Positions 40,239-48,702 are shown, numbered from the stretch's first letter. The stretch: 64,000 nt of DNA from JAJXZP01 sp963787185 (GCA_963787185.1 CAWBCC010000015.1:62001-126000); one strand, 5' to 3'. Numbers and translations: made by a program. The notes: a model not told the origin generated them from the sequence alone.

Positions 40239-42683
40239 ATGGAACAGAAAGATTACCGTCTCTCCGCCATAATGTACACGGATATCGCGGGATTCTCCCG
40301 GATGATGGAGCGGGACGAGGCGGCCACGCTCGTTCTGCTCGCGTTCCATAACGATCTGATCGGCGAAATCGCCGGCCGCCATCACGGCACGATCATCAAG
40401 ACCATAGGCGACGCTCTTCTCATCGATTTCAAGAACACGGTCGAAGCCCTCCAAAGCGCGATGGAGATACAGGACAAACTCTATGCGCACAACAAGGAGC
40501 ACGGGAACCTCCCGCTCCTCGTCAGGATCGGCGTGCATCTGGGAGATATCTACTTCTTCGAAAACGACGCCCTGGGCGAGGGCATCAACATCGCCGCGCG
40601 GCTGCAGTCTCTGGCCAAGCCCGGCTGCATCTGCTTTTCGCAGGATGTCTACAACCAGGTCCTCAACAAAATCGAGTTCAGGGCGGAAAAACTCGGCAAG
40701 GTCTCGCTCAAGAACATCACGAAGGAGATACACGCATTCGAGATCGTAAGCCCCAACATCGAGTTCGATCCCGAGCACGGCAAGCCCAGACCGGGCTACC
40801 CGCCGGGCTCGTATCTGGGCGAGCACAAGGAGGCCACCGAGGATACGGCTGCCGAGGATACGGCGGCTAATAGTGCGGCCGCCCCGGCGCAACGCTCTTC
40901 CGAGCAGGTTGTATCCACGGGCCCCGTATCCTCGGGACCGGGCCTGGAGAGTCAGCCGCCCCGGCCGACCGGCGTCGATCGAAGCTATACAGAAGAGGCC
41001 TCGCGCTCGATGCTCACCGATATCCGTCGCGCGATCCTCCAGGACACGAAGGCCATGGGCAGGCGCATGAGCGTCGACGAAGCCCTTTCGCGATACCGCT
41101 TCTACGGGGTCGAGGCCGAGGAGGTCATCGCCGCGATGGCCGAACAGGGTCTTCTCACCCGCTCGGACTCGACTCGCCGAGCGGCCTTCGGCGGCCCCGT
41201 GGGCTTCGGGGCTCCCAACCCGGGAGACTTCGGCGGTCCGGGCGGCTTCGACGGTCGTGCGCTCGGACAGAACATACGCGCTGCCGTCGAGGGCATCGTC
41301 GGCGAAATCCAGCGCAACGTGGCGCAAAATGCCGGGCGCCCGCCGACGGAGGTGCATTACCGGCACGAATACGACCGCCACATCGAGCGACATCGCCGCC
41401 GCATGGAGCGACATGCGCACAGGCACGGCCTCGAAACCGATCGCTGGGACGGAAAGCTCCACGAGCACGACGAATGGAAGCCGGGGCTCGAGCTTTCGGC
41501 CCCGACTTTCGAAGCTTACCGAAACCTCCTCGAGGCGCGGGCGCACGGACAGCGGGGCGGCCTGATAGGTCACCTCACGAGCTACATGGCGGTGAACGCC
41601 GGCCTATGGTACGTCAATCTCACGACCTCGCCGCACGGCTTCCTCTGGGCGGCGGTAGTCAGCGCCGGATGGGGCATCGGCCTCATCTCTTCGATCGTGG
41701 CGGCCGTTCGCTCCGGTTCCAAGCTCCGGGAGACCGATGCCATGCCCGAGATCGAAGGGCAGGGGCTCGAAGACTACAAGAAGCTCAACAAGGCCAAAGA
41801 CTCGATGGCCATGCACACGGCGAGCACGATCGGGGTATCGCTGTTCTTGGGCGTGCTGCAGGCGCTCATCTTCGGGCTGTCGGCGTTCTGGCTCCTGATT
41901 CCGATCGGCGCGATGCTCATCGGTTTCTTCTCCCATCTGGCGTCCTATTCCGTCGCAAAGCCGAGGCTCCAGAAAAAGATACTTTCCGCCCTCGGCATCG
42001 CCGGCGGATGGAGGAACATCTTCAGGCAGGGAAGGGCACGGCGGGAGGAGGAGGCCGGGTTCGGCCCCTACGCCGGTCTCTACCGCGAGGCGGAGACAGC
42101 CAAGAACGCCATCGTCGATCAGCTCCGATCGGGACAGGCGGGCCCGATGCGCGAGGATATGGTTCCCTCTCTCCAGGAATACCTGGGGCAGGTCCGCCTC
42201 CTCGCCCTCTCGGCGAACGAGATAGATCGTCTCGTCGAGGCCATCCCCATGGCCGAGCTCGGCAGGGACAAGGCCGAGCTCGCCTCCAAGGAAAGCGCCG
42301 CGAGCGAGACCCTCAAGTCCGAATACCGCAAGTCCATCGCCGAGATCGAAAAGCAGGAGAAAGCCTACCAAGAGCTCAGGGACCAGAGCGAAGTGGTCAA
42401 GCTGCGCCTAGGCTCCTCGGTCAACCAGCTCAAACAGATGCGCATCGACATCGCTCGTATCAAGGCTGCGCCCGGCTACGGCGAAGGAGCCGGCCTCGAT
42501 CAGCTCAAGCGCCGCACCGAAGAGCTTTCCCACTACCTCGAGGACCTGCGCACGAGCTTCGACGAGAGCCGCAATGCGGAAGGCGATGATCCCTTCGCCG
42601 AACTCGAGCGGCTCGAGCGGGAAGCCGGGGAGCGACCCGAGCCGGAGTCTCGCGGCGGCCCGGAGAGCGGCTCTTCCGGCTAG
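40239..42683 (+). CDS. Class III nucleotide cyclase domain fused to 2TM/coiled-coil membrane protein
   Basis: 814 aa. Residues 8-175 form a class III adenylate/guanylate cyclase domain with metal aspartates D15 (YTDIAGFSRMM) and D58 (IKTIGDALLI) and the GEGINIAARLQSLAKPG substrate helix. A linker rich in Ala and Gly (about 190-260, and GFGAPNPGDFGGPGGF) precedes histidine/arginine-rich helices (RHIERHRRRMERHAHRHG). Two 2TM-type hydrophobic pairs follow (about 450-490 and 530-580), then a coiled-coil tail. It may synthesise cAMP or a related signal at the membrane. The combination is not one I recognise as a standard architecture. Confidence 0.85.
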   Translation: MEQKDYRLSAIMYTDIAGFSRMMERDEAATLVLLAFHNDLIGEIAGRHHGTIIKTIGDALLIDFKNTVEALQSAMEIQDKLYAHNKEHGNLPLLVRIGVHLGDIYFFENDALGEGINIAARLQSLAKPGCICFSQDVYNQVLNKIEFRAEKLGKVSLKNITKEIHAFEIVSPNIEFDPEHGKPRPGYPPGSYLGEHKEATEDTAAEDTAANSAAAPAQRSSEQVVSTGPVSSGPGLESQPPRPTGVDRSYTEEASRSMLTDIRRAILQDTKAMGRRMSVDEALSRYRFYGVEAEEVIAAMAEQGLLTRSDSTRRAAFGGPVGFGAPNPGDFGGPGGFDGRALGQNIRAAVEGIVGEIQRNVAQNAGRPPTEVHYRHEYDRHIERHRRRMERHAHRHGLETDRWDGKLHEHDEWKPGLELSAPTFEAYRNLLEARAHGQRGGLIGHLTSYMAVNAGLWYVNLTTSPHGFLWAAVVSAGWGIGLISSIVAAVRSGSKLRETDAMPEIEGQGLEDYKKLNKAKDSMAMHTASTIGVSLFLGVLQALIFGLSAFWLLIPIGAMLIGFFSHLASYSVAKPRLQKKILSALGIAGGWRNIFRQGRARREEEAGFGPYAGLYREAETAKNAIVDQLRSGQAGPMREDMVPSLQEYLGQVRLLALSANEIDRLVEAIPMAELGRDKAELASKESAASETLKSEYRKSIAEIEKQEKAYQELRDQSEVVKLRLGSSVNQLKQMRIDIARIKAAPGYGEGAGLDQLKRRTEELSHYLEDLRTSFDESRNAEGDDPFAELERLEREAGERPEPESRGGPESGSSG

Positions 42684-42741
42684 AGAGGGTCGCGGAGAAG
42701 GGATGCGGCTATCTGCAGTATATTGGGCGTGAGGTCCCAGG

Positions 42742-43479
42742 ATGCCGCGAAAAGCGCGATTCGGTCTCGTTGTGTTTTCCTTTAGCATTCTTCTTTCGAC
42801 GCCCGTCTGGGCCGCCGGTTCCGCCCGCGATTTTCTCCTTCGCGTCCTGGGCGACGCGTATTCGTCGGGAGGAGCGAGCGCAGAACGATTGGCCTCGGGT
42901 AGGGAGCTTCTGACCGACGATCCGGCCAACGAGGCGATCTATCAATCGCTCAGGAGCCAGGTTCGCGGAATGGGCAGGGAAATCGCGAACAATGCCGACA
43001 TGATTTCCTTCTATCGATTCGAAGACTCGATCATGGCTCAGACGCTCGACAGTCTGCAACGCATCCGGGAACTGGTGGTCAAGCGCAGCGATCCCGTGTT
43101 TTCCGTCGACGATCGGGCGATCGTGGACGACGAGATCGATCAGTATTACCAGGACATCCTTTCGACCCTGTCGCAGGCCGACTTCAACGGCGTCAAACCC
43201 TTCGCGGCCTTCGCCTCCGGACCGGCGGTCGCTTCATGGTTCGCCCAGAGGCAATACTACCGGCTGGATGCCATCGATAGACTCATATCCGCGATGATCA
43301 GAGAGCGAAGCCTCGAAGGCGCAGCCGAGAACGGCCTCGCCCTCGCCTCGTCGGGCGAGGCTGTCGCCCGCGAAAACTATGCCGCCGAGCAGAGTCTCTC
43401 GGACACCGACATGGCCGCGGAGCATTCGGCGCTCATGCGCGCGGATCTGCTCTTCCTGGTCGACCTCTTCCTACTATAA
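42742..43479 (+). CDS. Flagellin-like protein carrying a Sec signal peptide
   Basis: 245 aa. The N terminus KARFGLVVFSFSILLSTPVW is a signal peptide with cleavage near VWA/A (24-25). Residues about 45-152 align with the flagellin N domain: ERLASGRELLTDDPANEAIY, SLRSQVRGMGREIANNADMI, ILSTLSQADFNG. The C terminus SLSDTDMAAEHSALMRADLL resembles the flagellin C domain. True flagellins are exported by the flagellar type III system without a cleaved signal. In spirochaetes the filament is periplasmic, so a Sec-exported homologue could still reach it. Monocistronic with a TATATT-like -10 about 17 nt upstream. Confidence 0.78.
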   Translation: MPRKARFGLVVFSFSILLSTPVWAAGSARDFLLRVLGDAYSSGGASAERLASGRELLTDDPANEAIYQSLRSQVRGMGREIANNADMISFYRFEDSIMAQTLDSLQRIRELVVKRSDPVFSVDDRAIVDDEIDQYYQDILSTLSQADFNGVKPFAAFASGPAVASWFAQRQYYRLDAIDRLISAMIRERSLEGAAENGLALASSGEAVARENYAAEQSLSDTDMAAEHSALMRADLLFLVDLFLL

Positions 43480-43484
43480 ATAGC

Positions 43485-43673
43485 TCAGGCGGGCTTCTTC
43501 TTGTTGGTGGCCGTCAGGACGATGATTCCCAGGATGATGAGAAGTGCGCCGACCAGAATCCAGCGGTGACGCCCCGCCATGAAACCCATGTGAATGACAT
43601 TCAGGCCCTGCAAGAACACTACCGCTCCGACCGGAATCAAAACCACCCCGATGACATTCAGAAGTGCCTTCAT
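43485..43673 (-). CDS. Small two-TM membrane protein
   Basis: 62 aa from the ATG at 43673 (GGAGG seven bases upstream). Two hydrophobic segments: LLNVIGVVLIPVGAVVFLQG and WILVGALLIILGIIVLTA, with a lysine-rich end. No function assigned. Its stop lies five bases from the convergent flagellin-like gene's stop. Confidence 0.75.
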   Translation of the reverse strand: MKALLNVIGVVLIPVGAVVFLQGLNVIHMGFMAGRHRWILVGALLIILGIIVLTATNKKKPA

Positions 43674-43720
43674 AGTTTCCTCCCGTGAATCCAAACCCCG
43701 TAGGGCGAATATATCCAAAA

Positions 43721-44467
43721 TCAGAGGTTCTGAAGGTAGGCGGCCAGCACCTTGGGGTCGGAGCTGAGATCATGGGCCGAGCCCTTCAGGATGACCCTGC
43801 CCGCCTCCAGAACGTAGGCAGATTCGGCCGCTTCCAGGGCCAGGCGTGCGTTCTGTTCCGCCAGGATGATCGTCGTGCCCTCGCCGTGCAGCTGCGCGAG
43901 GAGCTCGAACAGGCGGTCGACCACGATGGGGGCGAGTCCGAGCGATATCTCGTCCGCGACGATCACGGTCGGTTCCAGGGCCAGAGCGCGGCCGAAAGCC
44001 AGCATCTGCTGTTCGCCGCCGCTCAGGCTGCCCGCCGCCTGGGTTCTCCGCTCGCCGAGCCGGGGAAAGTGCCCGTACACCTTATCGAGGATGTCCCGCT
44101 CCGCCTTTCTGCGGCCCCGCGCTCCCGACTCTGCGCGAGAGCGGGAACGTGTGGCGGTCACGCGCAGGTTTTCCTCCACGCTGAGCTCCGGGAACACGCG
44201 GCGGCCCTCCGGGATGTAGCCGATGCCGAGCTCGATGCGCCGATATGCCGGAATGTCGAGAAGGGAAGCGCCGCGGAAAGTCGCCGTCCCGGTCGCGCCG
44301 ATAAGTCCCATGACGGCCTTGAGGAGGGTAGTCTTGCCGGCTCCATTGGCGCCGACGATGGCCGTAAACGCGCCCTCCGCCACTTCGATGTCCACCTCGC
44401 GAAGAACCTGTATCTTCCCGTAGCCGGCGCATAGGCCCGAAATCGTCAGAAGCGGCTCGCCTTTCAT
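43721..44467 (-). CDS. livF: Branched-chain amino-acid ABC importer ATPase LivF
   Basis: 248 aa. Walker A is GANGAGKTTLLKAVMGLIG, the signature LSGGEQQMLAFGRAL, and Walker B VIVADEISLGLAP. In nearly all LivF proteins this last motif reads DEPSLGL; here proline is isoleucine. Last gene of the liv operon, start overlapping the livG stop (44464-44467). Confidence 0.93.
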   Translation of the reverse strand: MKGEPLLTISGLCAGYGKIQVLREVDIEVAEGAFTAIVGANGAGKTTLLKAVMGLIGATGTATFRGASLLDIPAYRRIELGIGYIPEGRRVFPELSVEENLRVTATRSRSRAESGARGRRKAERDILDKVYGHFPRLGERRTQAAGSLSGGEQQMLAFGRALALEPTVIVADEISLGLAPIVVDRLFELLAQLHGEGTTIILAEQNARLALEAAESAYVLEAGRVILKGSAHDLSSDPKVLAAYLQNL

Positions 44468-45252
44468 TCCCGGCCTCCGAGGGGATTGACCCGCGCCGAC
44501 CGCGATCCTTCCTTGCCGAGATATGCCGCTATGACGCGCTCGTCGTTGCGAACCTCCTCGGGACTGCCTTCGGCGATCTTCCTGCCCTCGTCGAGCACCA
44601 CGACGCGATCCGAAAGCGAAAGTGCGAAACCGACATAGTGCTCCACGAGAATGACCGTGAGTCCCGAGCGATGGACGCCCCGAATGAGCTGCGCCAAAGG
44701 ACCGATACCGTCCGCGCCGATACCCGCGGCAGGCTCGTCGAGCAGAAGGAGAGAAGGGCGGCTCGAGAGCGCGCGCGCTATCTCGAGCCGCCGCAGCTCG
44801 CCCATGTTGAGCTCTCCCGCGCGCCGATCGGCCAGTTCGACGAGAGCGAAGGTTTCGAGCAGCTCGTCTACGCGCGCGGCGATTTCGAGATTCCGCCTAC
44901 GCGGAGCGAGGCAGCGCAGACTCTGAAGAATGGCCTTGCCGGCCGCCGAAACGCGGATGTTTTCGCGGACGGTCATGGAGGCGAAGGGACGCGCGACCTG
45001 GAAACTGCGCCGCACGCCGAGGTGGCTCATGTGAGCGGGCAGGGAGCCCTGCACCTCCGCGCCGTCGAAGCGCACCCTTCCCTCGCTCGGCCTCAGCGCC
45101 CCGGCGATCACGTTGAACAGCGTGGTCTTGCCGGCACCGTTGGGCCCGATCACCGAGACGAACTGGCCCGCCTCGACGGACAGATCGATCGCGTCGAGCG
45201 CGACGAGTCCGCCGAAGCGAAGAGTCAGTTCCTCAACCTCGAGTAGCGCCAT
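44464..45252 (-). CDS. livG: Branched-chain amino-acid ABC importer ATPase LivG
   Basis: 262 aa. Walker A IGPNGAGKTTLFNVIAG, signature LNMGELRRLEIARAL (serine-glycine of LSGGxxQ-like motif altered to NMGE), Walker B LLLDEPAAGIGADG. LivG signatures are often relaxed to LSYGxQRRLEIA, so this may be functional but is a further change. The gene overlaps the livM stop by 20 nt. Confidence 0.93.
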   Translation of the reverse strand: MALLEVEELTLRFGGLVALDAIDLSVEAGQFVSVIGPNGAGKTTLFNVIAGALRPSEGRVRFDGAEVQGSLPAHMSHLGVRRSFQVARPFASMTVRENIRVSAAGKAILQSLRCLAPRRRNLEIAARVDELLETFALVELADRRAGELNMGELRRLEIARALSSRPSLLLLDEPAAGIGADGIGPLAQLIRGVHRSGLTVILVEHYVGFALSLSDRVVVLDEGRKIAEGSPEEVRNDERVIAAYLGKEGSRSARVNPLGGRE

Positions 45253-46141
45253 GACCCTTCGACCTTCGCCGCGGAGAAAACACCTTCCCCATGAGGTTGG
45301 AGACCGCGCTGGCCTCTCCTGCCAGACCCTGGGGCTGGAAACGCAGCATCAATAGGAGAATGGCCCCGTAGGTGAGGAGCCTGAAATTGGAAATGAAGCG
45401 GAAGGCTTCGGGGAGAGCGCCGAGCACCAGGGCGCCGATTAGCGCTCCCCTCACCGTGCCGAGCCCGCCGAAGATGAGCATCGACAGTATGACGACCGAC
45501 TCGGTGAAGCCGAAGCTCGTGGGCGTGACGGCGCTCAGGAAAGGAGCGTAGATGCTTCCGGCCATGCCCGCGAAGGCGGCGCTGAGCGTGAAGGCTACGA
45601 CCTTGTAGGAGGCCACGGGGACACCGACCGAAGCGGCCGCGCTTTCGTCGTCGCGGATGGCTCCGAGCGAGGCGCCCAGCCAGGTCTTTTCCAGGTACTT
45701 GCTGACGCCGACGACAAGGGTGAGCATCAGAGCGGCCACGACGAGATAGTCGAGGTTTCCGAACTTGTGCGTTCCGATCGCCGGCACGGGGATCGCGTAG
45801 ATGCCCACCGCCCCCCCGAAAAAGGGGATGTACTGGAATATCGCCACCACGACGAAGTTGAGGCCGATGGTCGTGATGGCGAGGAAGTCCTCGCGCAGTC
45901 TGAGGCTGATGGCGCCGAGGACCAAGCCGGCGACGCCGGCCGCGCCGAAGGAGACGGGGATCGTCCACCAGAAACCGACATGGTAGCGCGTCGAAAGCAC
46001 GGCGGCGAAATAGGCGCCGAGACCGAGAAAGGCGCTCTGGGCGAGATTGGGCTGGCCGACATAGCCGACGACCATGTTGAGGGCGACGGAGAGCATCGCG
46101 TAGATGGCGACCGTCACGCCGACGACGATCAGGTAGCTCAT
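45233..46141 (-). CDS. livM: Branched-chain amino-acid ABC importer permease LivM
   Basis: 302 aa from the ATG at 46141 (ATGA overlap with the livH stop). Family motifs VGYVGQPNLAQSAFLGLGAY, LRLREDFLAITTIGLNFVVV, GVPVASYKVVAFTLSAAFAG, IFGGLGTVRGALIGALVLG. About 8-9 TM segments. Forms the membrane channel with LivH. Confidence 0.93.
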   Translation of the reverse strand: MSYLIVVGVTVAIYAMLSVALNMVVGYVGQPNLAQSAFLGLGAYFAAVLSTRYHVGFWWTIPVSFGAAGVAGLVLGAISLRLREDFLAITTIGLNFVVVAIFQYIPFFGGAVGIYAIPVPAIGTHKFGNLDYLVVAALMLTLVVGVSKYLEKTWLGASLGAIRDDESAAASVGVPVASYKVVAFTLSAAFAGMAGSIYAPFLSAVTPTSFGFTESVVILSMLIFGGLGTVRGALIGALVLGALPEAFRFISNFRLLTYGAILLLMLRFQPQGLAGEASAVSNLMGKVFSPRRRSKGHGATRG

Positions 46142-47007
46142 CGCGCCGACCTGGCCCCGGGCAGAAGCCCCTGCGGCCGCACGAGCAGAATGACGATGAG
46201 GACGATGAACGCTATCGCGTCGCGAGGCAGGACGAAGCCGGCGTACATTACGATGAATGTCTCCACGAGGCCGATGAGCATGGCGGCGGCGATGGTCCCG
46301 ATCGGGTTGCCGAGGCCGCCGAGCACTATGATGGCGAGCATCTTGTAGGCCGGTATGTCGCCCATGGTCGGGTACACGGTATTGTAATTGATTCCGAGCA
46401 GAATGCCCGACACCGCCGCGAGGGCGTAGCCGATGATGAAGATCGCGGCGACGACGCCGCGCGTATTGATGCCCATCGCCTCCGCCGTGGCCATATCCTG
46501 CGAGGTGGCGCGCCAGAACAGTCCGAGCCGCGTGCGGCGCAGCGTGAACCAGGTGAGCGCGAGCACGAGCAGACCGACGATGAGGATGAGGAGATGGATC
46601 CCCGTGATCACGGTGTAGCCGAAGCGAAGCGTGGGCAGGGGAATCTTGGCGGCGAAGGCGAAGGGGTAAGGTCCGAAGACGAGCCTGAATGCCTCTTCCA
46701 TGGCGATGAAGGTCCCGATGCTCGCGATCAGCGGAACGAGGGGACCGCGGTTCAGGATGGGCCTGTAGAGCAGTCTCTGCAGGCCCAAGCCGAAGAGCGC
46801 CGAAGCCGCGACGCCGGCGCAGAGCCCGAGAACGAGCGAGCCGGTCGCCTTCCAGACCTTGAGTCCAACGTAGGCGCCGAGCGTCAAGCCCGCAGCGTTG
46901 GCGATATCGAGCACGCGCAGAAGCCCGTAGATGAGCGAGGGGCCGAGCGCGATCAGGGCATAGAGCGAACCCGTGGCGATACCGTTTATGAGGCTCGAAA
47001 TGAACAT
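46138..47007 (-). CDS. livH: Branched-chain amino-acid ABC importer permease LivH
   Basis: 289 aa with SLINGIATGSLYALIALGPS, DIANAAGLTLGAYVGLKVWK, GLFWRATSQDMATAEAMGIN and GGLGNPIGTIAAAMLIGLVE, the standard LivH landmarks. It follows livK after a 124-nt gap that carries a hairpin. Confidence 0.93.
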   Translation of the reverse strand: MFISSLINGIATGSLYALIALGPSLIYGLLRVLDIANAAGLTLGAYVGLKVWKATGSLVLGLCAGVAASALFGLGLQRLLYRPILNRGPLVPLIASIGTFIAMEEAFRLVFGPYPFAFAAKIPLPTLRFGYTVITGIHLLILIVGLLVLALTWFTLRRTRLGLFWRATSQDMATAEAMGINTRGVVAAIFIIGYALAAVSGILLGINYNTVYPTMGDIPAYKMLAIIVLGGLGNPIGTIAAAMLIGLVETFIVMYAGFVLPRDAIAFIVLIVILLVRPQGLLPGARSAR

Positions 47008-47073
47008 CGGTTCTCCCTGTCGCGCAAAATATCCGGGCCCTCACGCTCTCGCAGAAACCGGAGCGACTGCACG

Positions 47074-47124
47074 GCCGATTTCAAAGTCCGCGAAGCAAAC
47101 GATCGCCCGGGACTTGAAATCGGC
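47074..47124 (-). other. Intercistronic stem-loop between livK and livH
   Basis: GCCGATTTCAAAGTCC (47074-47089) pairs with GGGACTTGAAATCGGC (47109-47124) with one bulged base. It likely stabilises the livK message or partially terminates, making binding protein more abundant than the membrane subunits. Confidence 0.55.
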
Positions 47125-47131
47125 TATGCGA

Positions 47132-48295
47132 TCACGGTGTGATCACGGTGGGATCGTCGACGGTCCCGTAGTGGTGGGGCAACCCGTCCTTGACGATCTG
47201 GAGCTCGACTGCCTTCACGACTTCGCCGCCGTCATTGTACTTCATGATGGTTCCGGTCACTCCGACGAAGTTCCGAATGCGGGCGATGCCTTCACGAATC
47301 CGATTGGGGGAAATTCCCCTATCCATCGCGTGTTTGAGCACGAGGAACGAATCGTAGGTCGTGGCGCCCACCATGTCGGGCGGGAAGCCGTAGGCGGCGG
47401 TGAATCCCTTGATATAGTCGACGACCACGGGCTCCGTGCTGTCGCGGTTGAAAGGCGTCGTGAATACGAGCCCGTTGGCCTGGGCTCCTACCGGCTGGAA
47501 GAATTGCGTCGTGGAGTCGATGCCCTCCGTGCCGACCATCGGAAGGTTGAGGCCGAGGGTGTTCCAGTTGTTCAGGAACTGCTGTCCCTCCGAGTAGTAC
47601 TGAGCCATGAAAAAGCCCGTCGCACCCTTGGCCTGATCGCGCTGGAGAATGGGCGAGAAGTCCTTTTCACCGAACTCGTTGTAGTCCGTCGCGACGACGG
47701 TGGCGCCGAGGGCTGCGGCCTCGGTGGTGAAGCCCTGCACGAGAGAGGTGCCGAAATCGTTCTTGATCGCCACGATCGCGATCTTAGTCGCTCCGAGATC
47801 CTTGACGAGAGCGACTGCGGCGGCCTTGCCCTCGACGAGGCCGTTGAAGTCCTGCTGGAAAATGAACCGACCCGTGGCGGGGATGCCGGGATTGACCGCG
47901 TACGCGGCGAGCATGGGCACGCCCGCGCGCTGGAAAATCGGGGCGGCAGCGAGGGTCTGGTCGCTGTAGGAACCGCTCACCACCGCGTCGACCTTGTCCT
48001 CGGTCACGAGGCGCGTCGCGATGCTGACGGCCTGCTTGGCGTCGCTCGCGTCATCGTAATTGATCAGCTGGAGCTGCCGGCCCTTGATGCCGCCCATCTT
48101 GTTTATGTCGGCCACGGCCAGTTTCGCTGAGTCGTAGGCGCTCTGACCGTCGGCCGCCGCGAACCCCGACTCGGGAGCGAAGAAACCGATTTTGATGGGG
48201 CCGCTTCCGCCGGCCGACGTGAGTCCGAAGACGGCGACGAGCGCCAGCGGCAGAATAAACGCAATCTTGCCTACATTGCCACGCAGATGCTTCAT
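47132..48295 (-). CDS. livK: Branched-chain amino-acid-type binding protein LivK
   Basis: 387 aa. Signal peptide GKIAFILPLALVAVFGLTSA before GGSGPIKIGFFAPESG, without lipobox. Type-I binding protein fold (ADINKMGGIKGRQLQLINYD, VSGSYSDQTLAAAPIFQRAG, GFFMAQYYSEGQQFLNNWN). Ligand could be Leu/Ile/Val or another small amide; sequence does not decide. AGGAGG stands before the ATG. It is preceded by a long leader and a promoter at 48431-48459. Confidence 0.93.
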   Translation of the reverse strand: MKHLRGNVGKIAFILPLALVAVFGLTSAGGSGPIKIGFFAPESGFAAADGQSAYDSAKLAVADINKMGGIKGRQLQLINYDDASDAKQAVSIATRLVTEDKVDAVVSGSYSDQTLAAAPIFQRAGVPMLAAYAVNPGIPATGRFIFQQDFNGLVEGKAAAVALVKDLGATKIAIVAIKNDFGTSLVQGFTTEAAALGATVVATDYNEFGEKDFSPILQRDQAKGATGFFMAQYYSEGQQFLNNWNTLGLNLPMVGTEGIDSTTQFFQPVGAQANGLVFTTPFNRDSTEPVVVDYIKGFTAAYGFPPDMVGATTYDSFLVLKHAMDRGISPNRIREGIARIRNFVGVTGTIMKYNDGGEVVKAVELQIVKDGLPHHYGTVDDPTVITP

Positions 48296-48353
48296 CCTCT
48301 ACCTCCTCTGAATCTGGTCTTCGCGCGGTGGACGGGACATCTCTGCCTTTCTT

Positions 48354-48380
48354 CCGCTCCGTCTCCATGAGACGGAGCGG
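48354..48380 (-). promoter_or_regulatory. 12-bp perfect hairpin in the livK leader
   Basis: CCGCTCCGTCTC-CAT-GAGACGGAGCGG has a 12-bp perfect stem inside the predicted roughly 130-nt 5' untranslated region. No T-tract follows. It may be a binding site for a regulator or slow ribosome access. Confidence 0.55.
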
Positions 48381-48430
48381 CCACTCGCGCCGAACGATCT
48401 TTACGTGTCGGGTTTTTTTGATCAGAGAGG

Positions 48431-48459
48431 AGGCTAACACCGCAAAGAGATGCGGTCAA
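48431..48459 (-). promoter_or_regulatory. Promoter of the liv operon
   Basis: Minus strand TTGACC (48459-48454), 17-bp spacer, TAGCCT (48436-48431). The spacer and -35 contain CCGCA...TGCGG (48440-48455), a 5-bp inverted repeat that could serve as operator or as tRNA terminator. The promoter starts 11 bp beyond the tRNA 3' end. Confidence 0.5.
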
Positions 48460-48469
48460 GCGATTAGAT

Positions 48470-48543
48470 TGGCCCAGGGCGGAGTCGAACCGTCGACCTG
48501 CTGCTTAGGAGGCAGCCGCTCTATCCAGCTGAGCTACTGGGTC
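48470..48543 (-). tRNA. tRNA-Arg, anticodon CCT
   Basis: The minus strand folds as a cloverleaf: acceptor GACCCAG/CTGGGCC, D arm GCTC...GAGC, anticodon stem GCTGC/GCAGC with loop CTCCTAA (anticodon CCT, reads AGG), T loop TTCGACT. The discriminator is A and CCA is not encoded. Two positions do not pair canonically: A2-C71 in the acceptor and A50-C64 in the T stem. The remaining structure is intact, so it is called a real tRNA with a caution about these two mismatches. Confidence 0.82.
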
Positions 48544-48547
48544 GTGA

Positions 48548-48582
48548 GCCAAACTCAAAACCCGGTTGGTTTTGAGTTTGGC
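48548..48582. repeat. 15-bp perfect hairpin with CGGTT loop, upstream of tRNA
   Basis: GCCAAACTCAAAACC (48548-48562), loop CGGTT, then the exact complement through 48582. It abuts the tRNA 5' end. The loop is identical to that of the hairpin at 23001-23039, although the stems differ. Confidence 0.6.
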
Positions 48583-48600
48583 CTCGCATTTCGCAAAAAA

Positions 48601-48638
48601 CCTCAACGTGTGAAAAGCAGGTCTGCATTTCGCACACG
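48601..48638. other. Inverted repeat CGTGTG...CACACG with inner GCAG/CTGC
   Basis: CGTGTG (48607-48612) pairs with CACACG (48633-48638), enclosing GCAG-GT-CTGC. On the minus strand TTGAGGTTTTTT follows, so it could assist termination before the tRNA. The decamer GCATTTCGCA occurs both here and about 40 bp away (48586-48595). Confidence 0.4.
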
Positions 48639-48645
48639 CTTCTTC

Positions 48646-48675
48646 AAAAAAAAGCGCCGCGCGGGCGGACTGCCA
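48646..48675 (-). terminator. Rho-independent terminator of the threonine-synthase-like gene
   Basis: On the minus strand a short GC-rich inverted region (CCGCCCGCGCGG) is followed by eight consecutive T residues (48653-48646), about 150 nt past the gene's stop. Confidence 0.5.
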
Positions 48676-48702
48676 TTGGTCATTGAGGGTCGGCAGACCG
48701 GG

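Noticed and set aside
48470..48543. tRNA pseudogene
   Set aside because: All loops, the anticodon stem and the T loop are intact; only two single mismatches, so it is kept as a tRNA with a caution.
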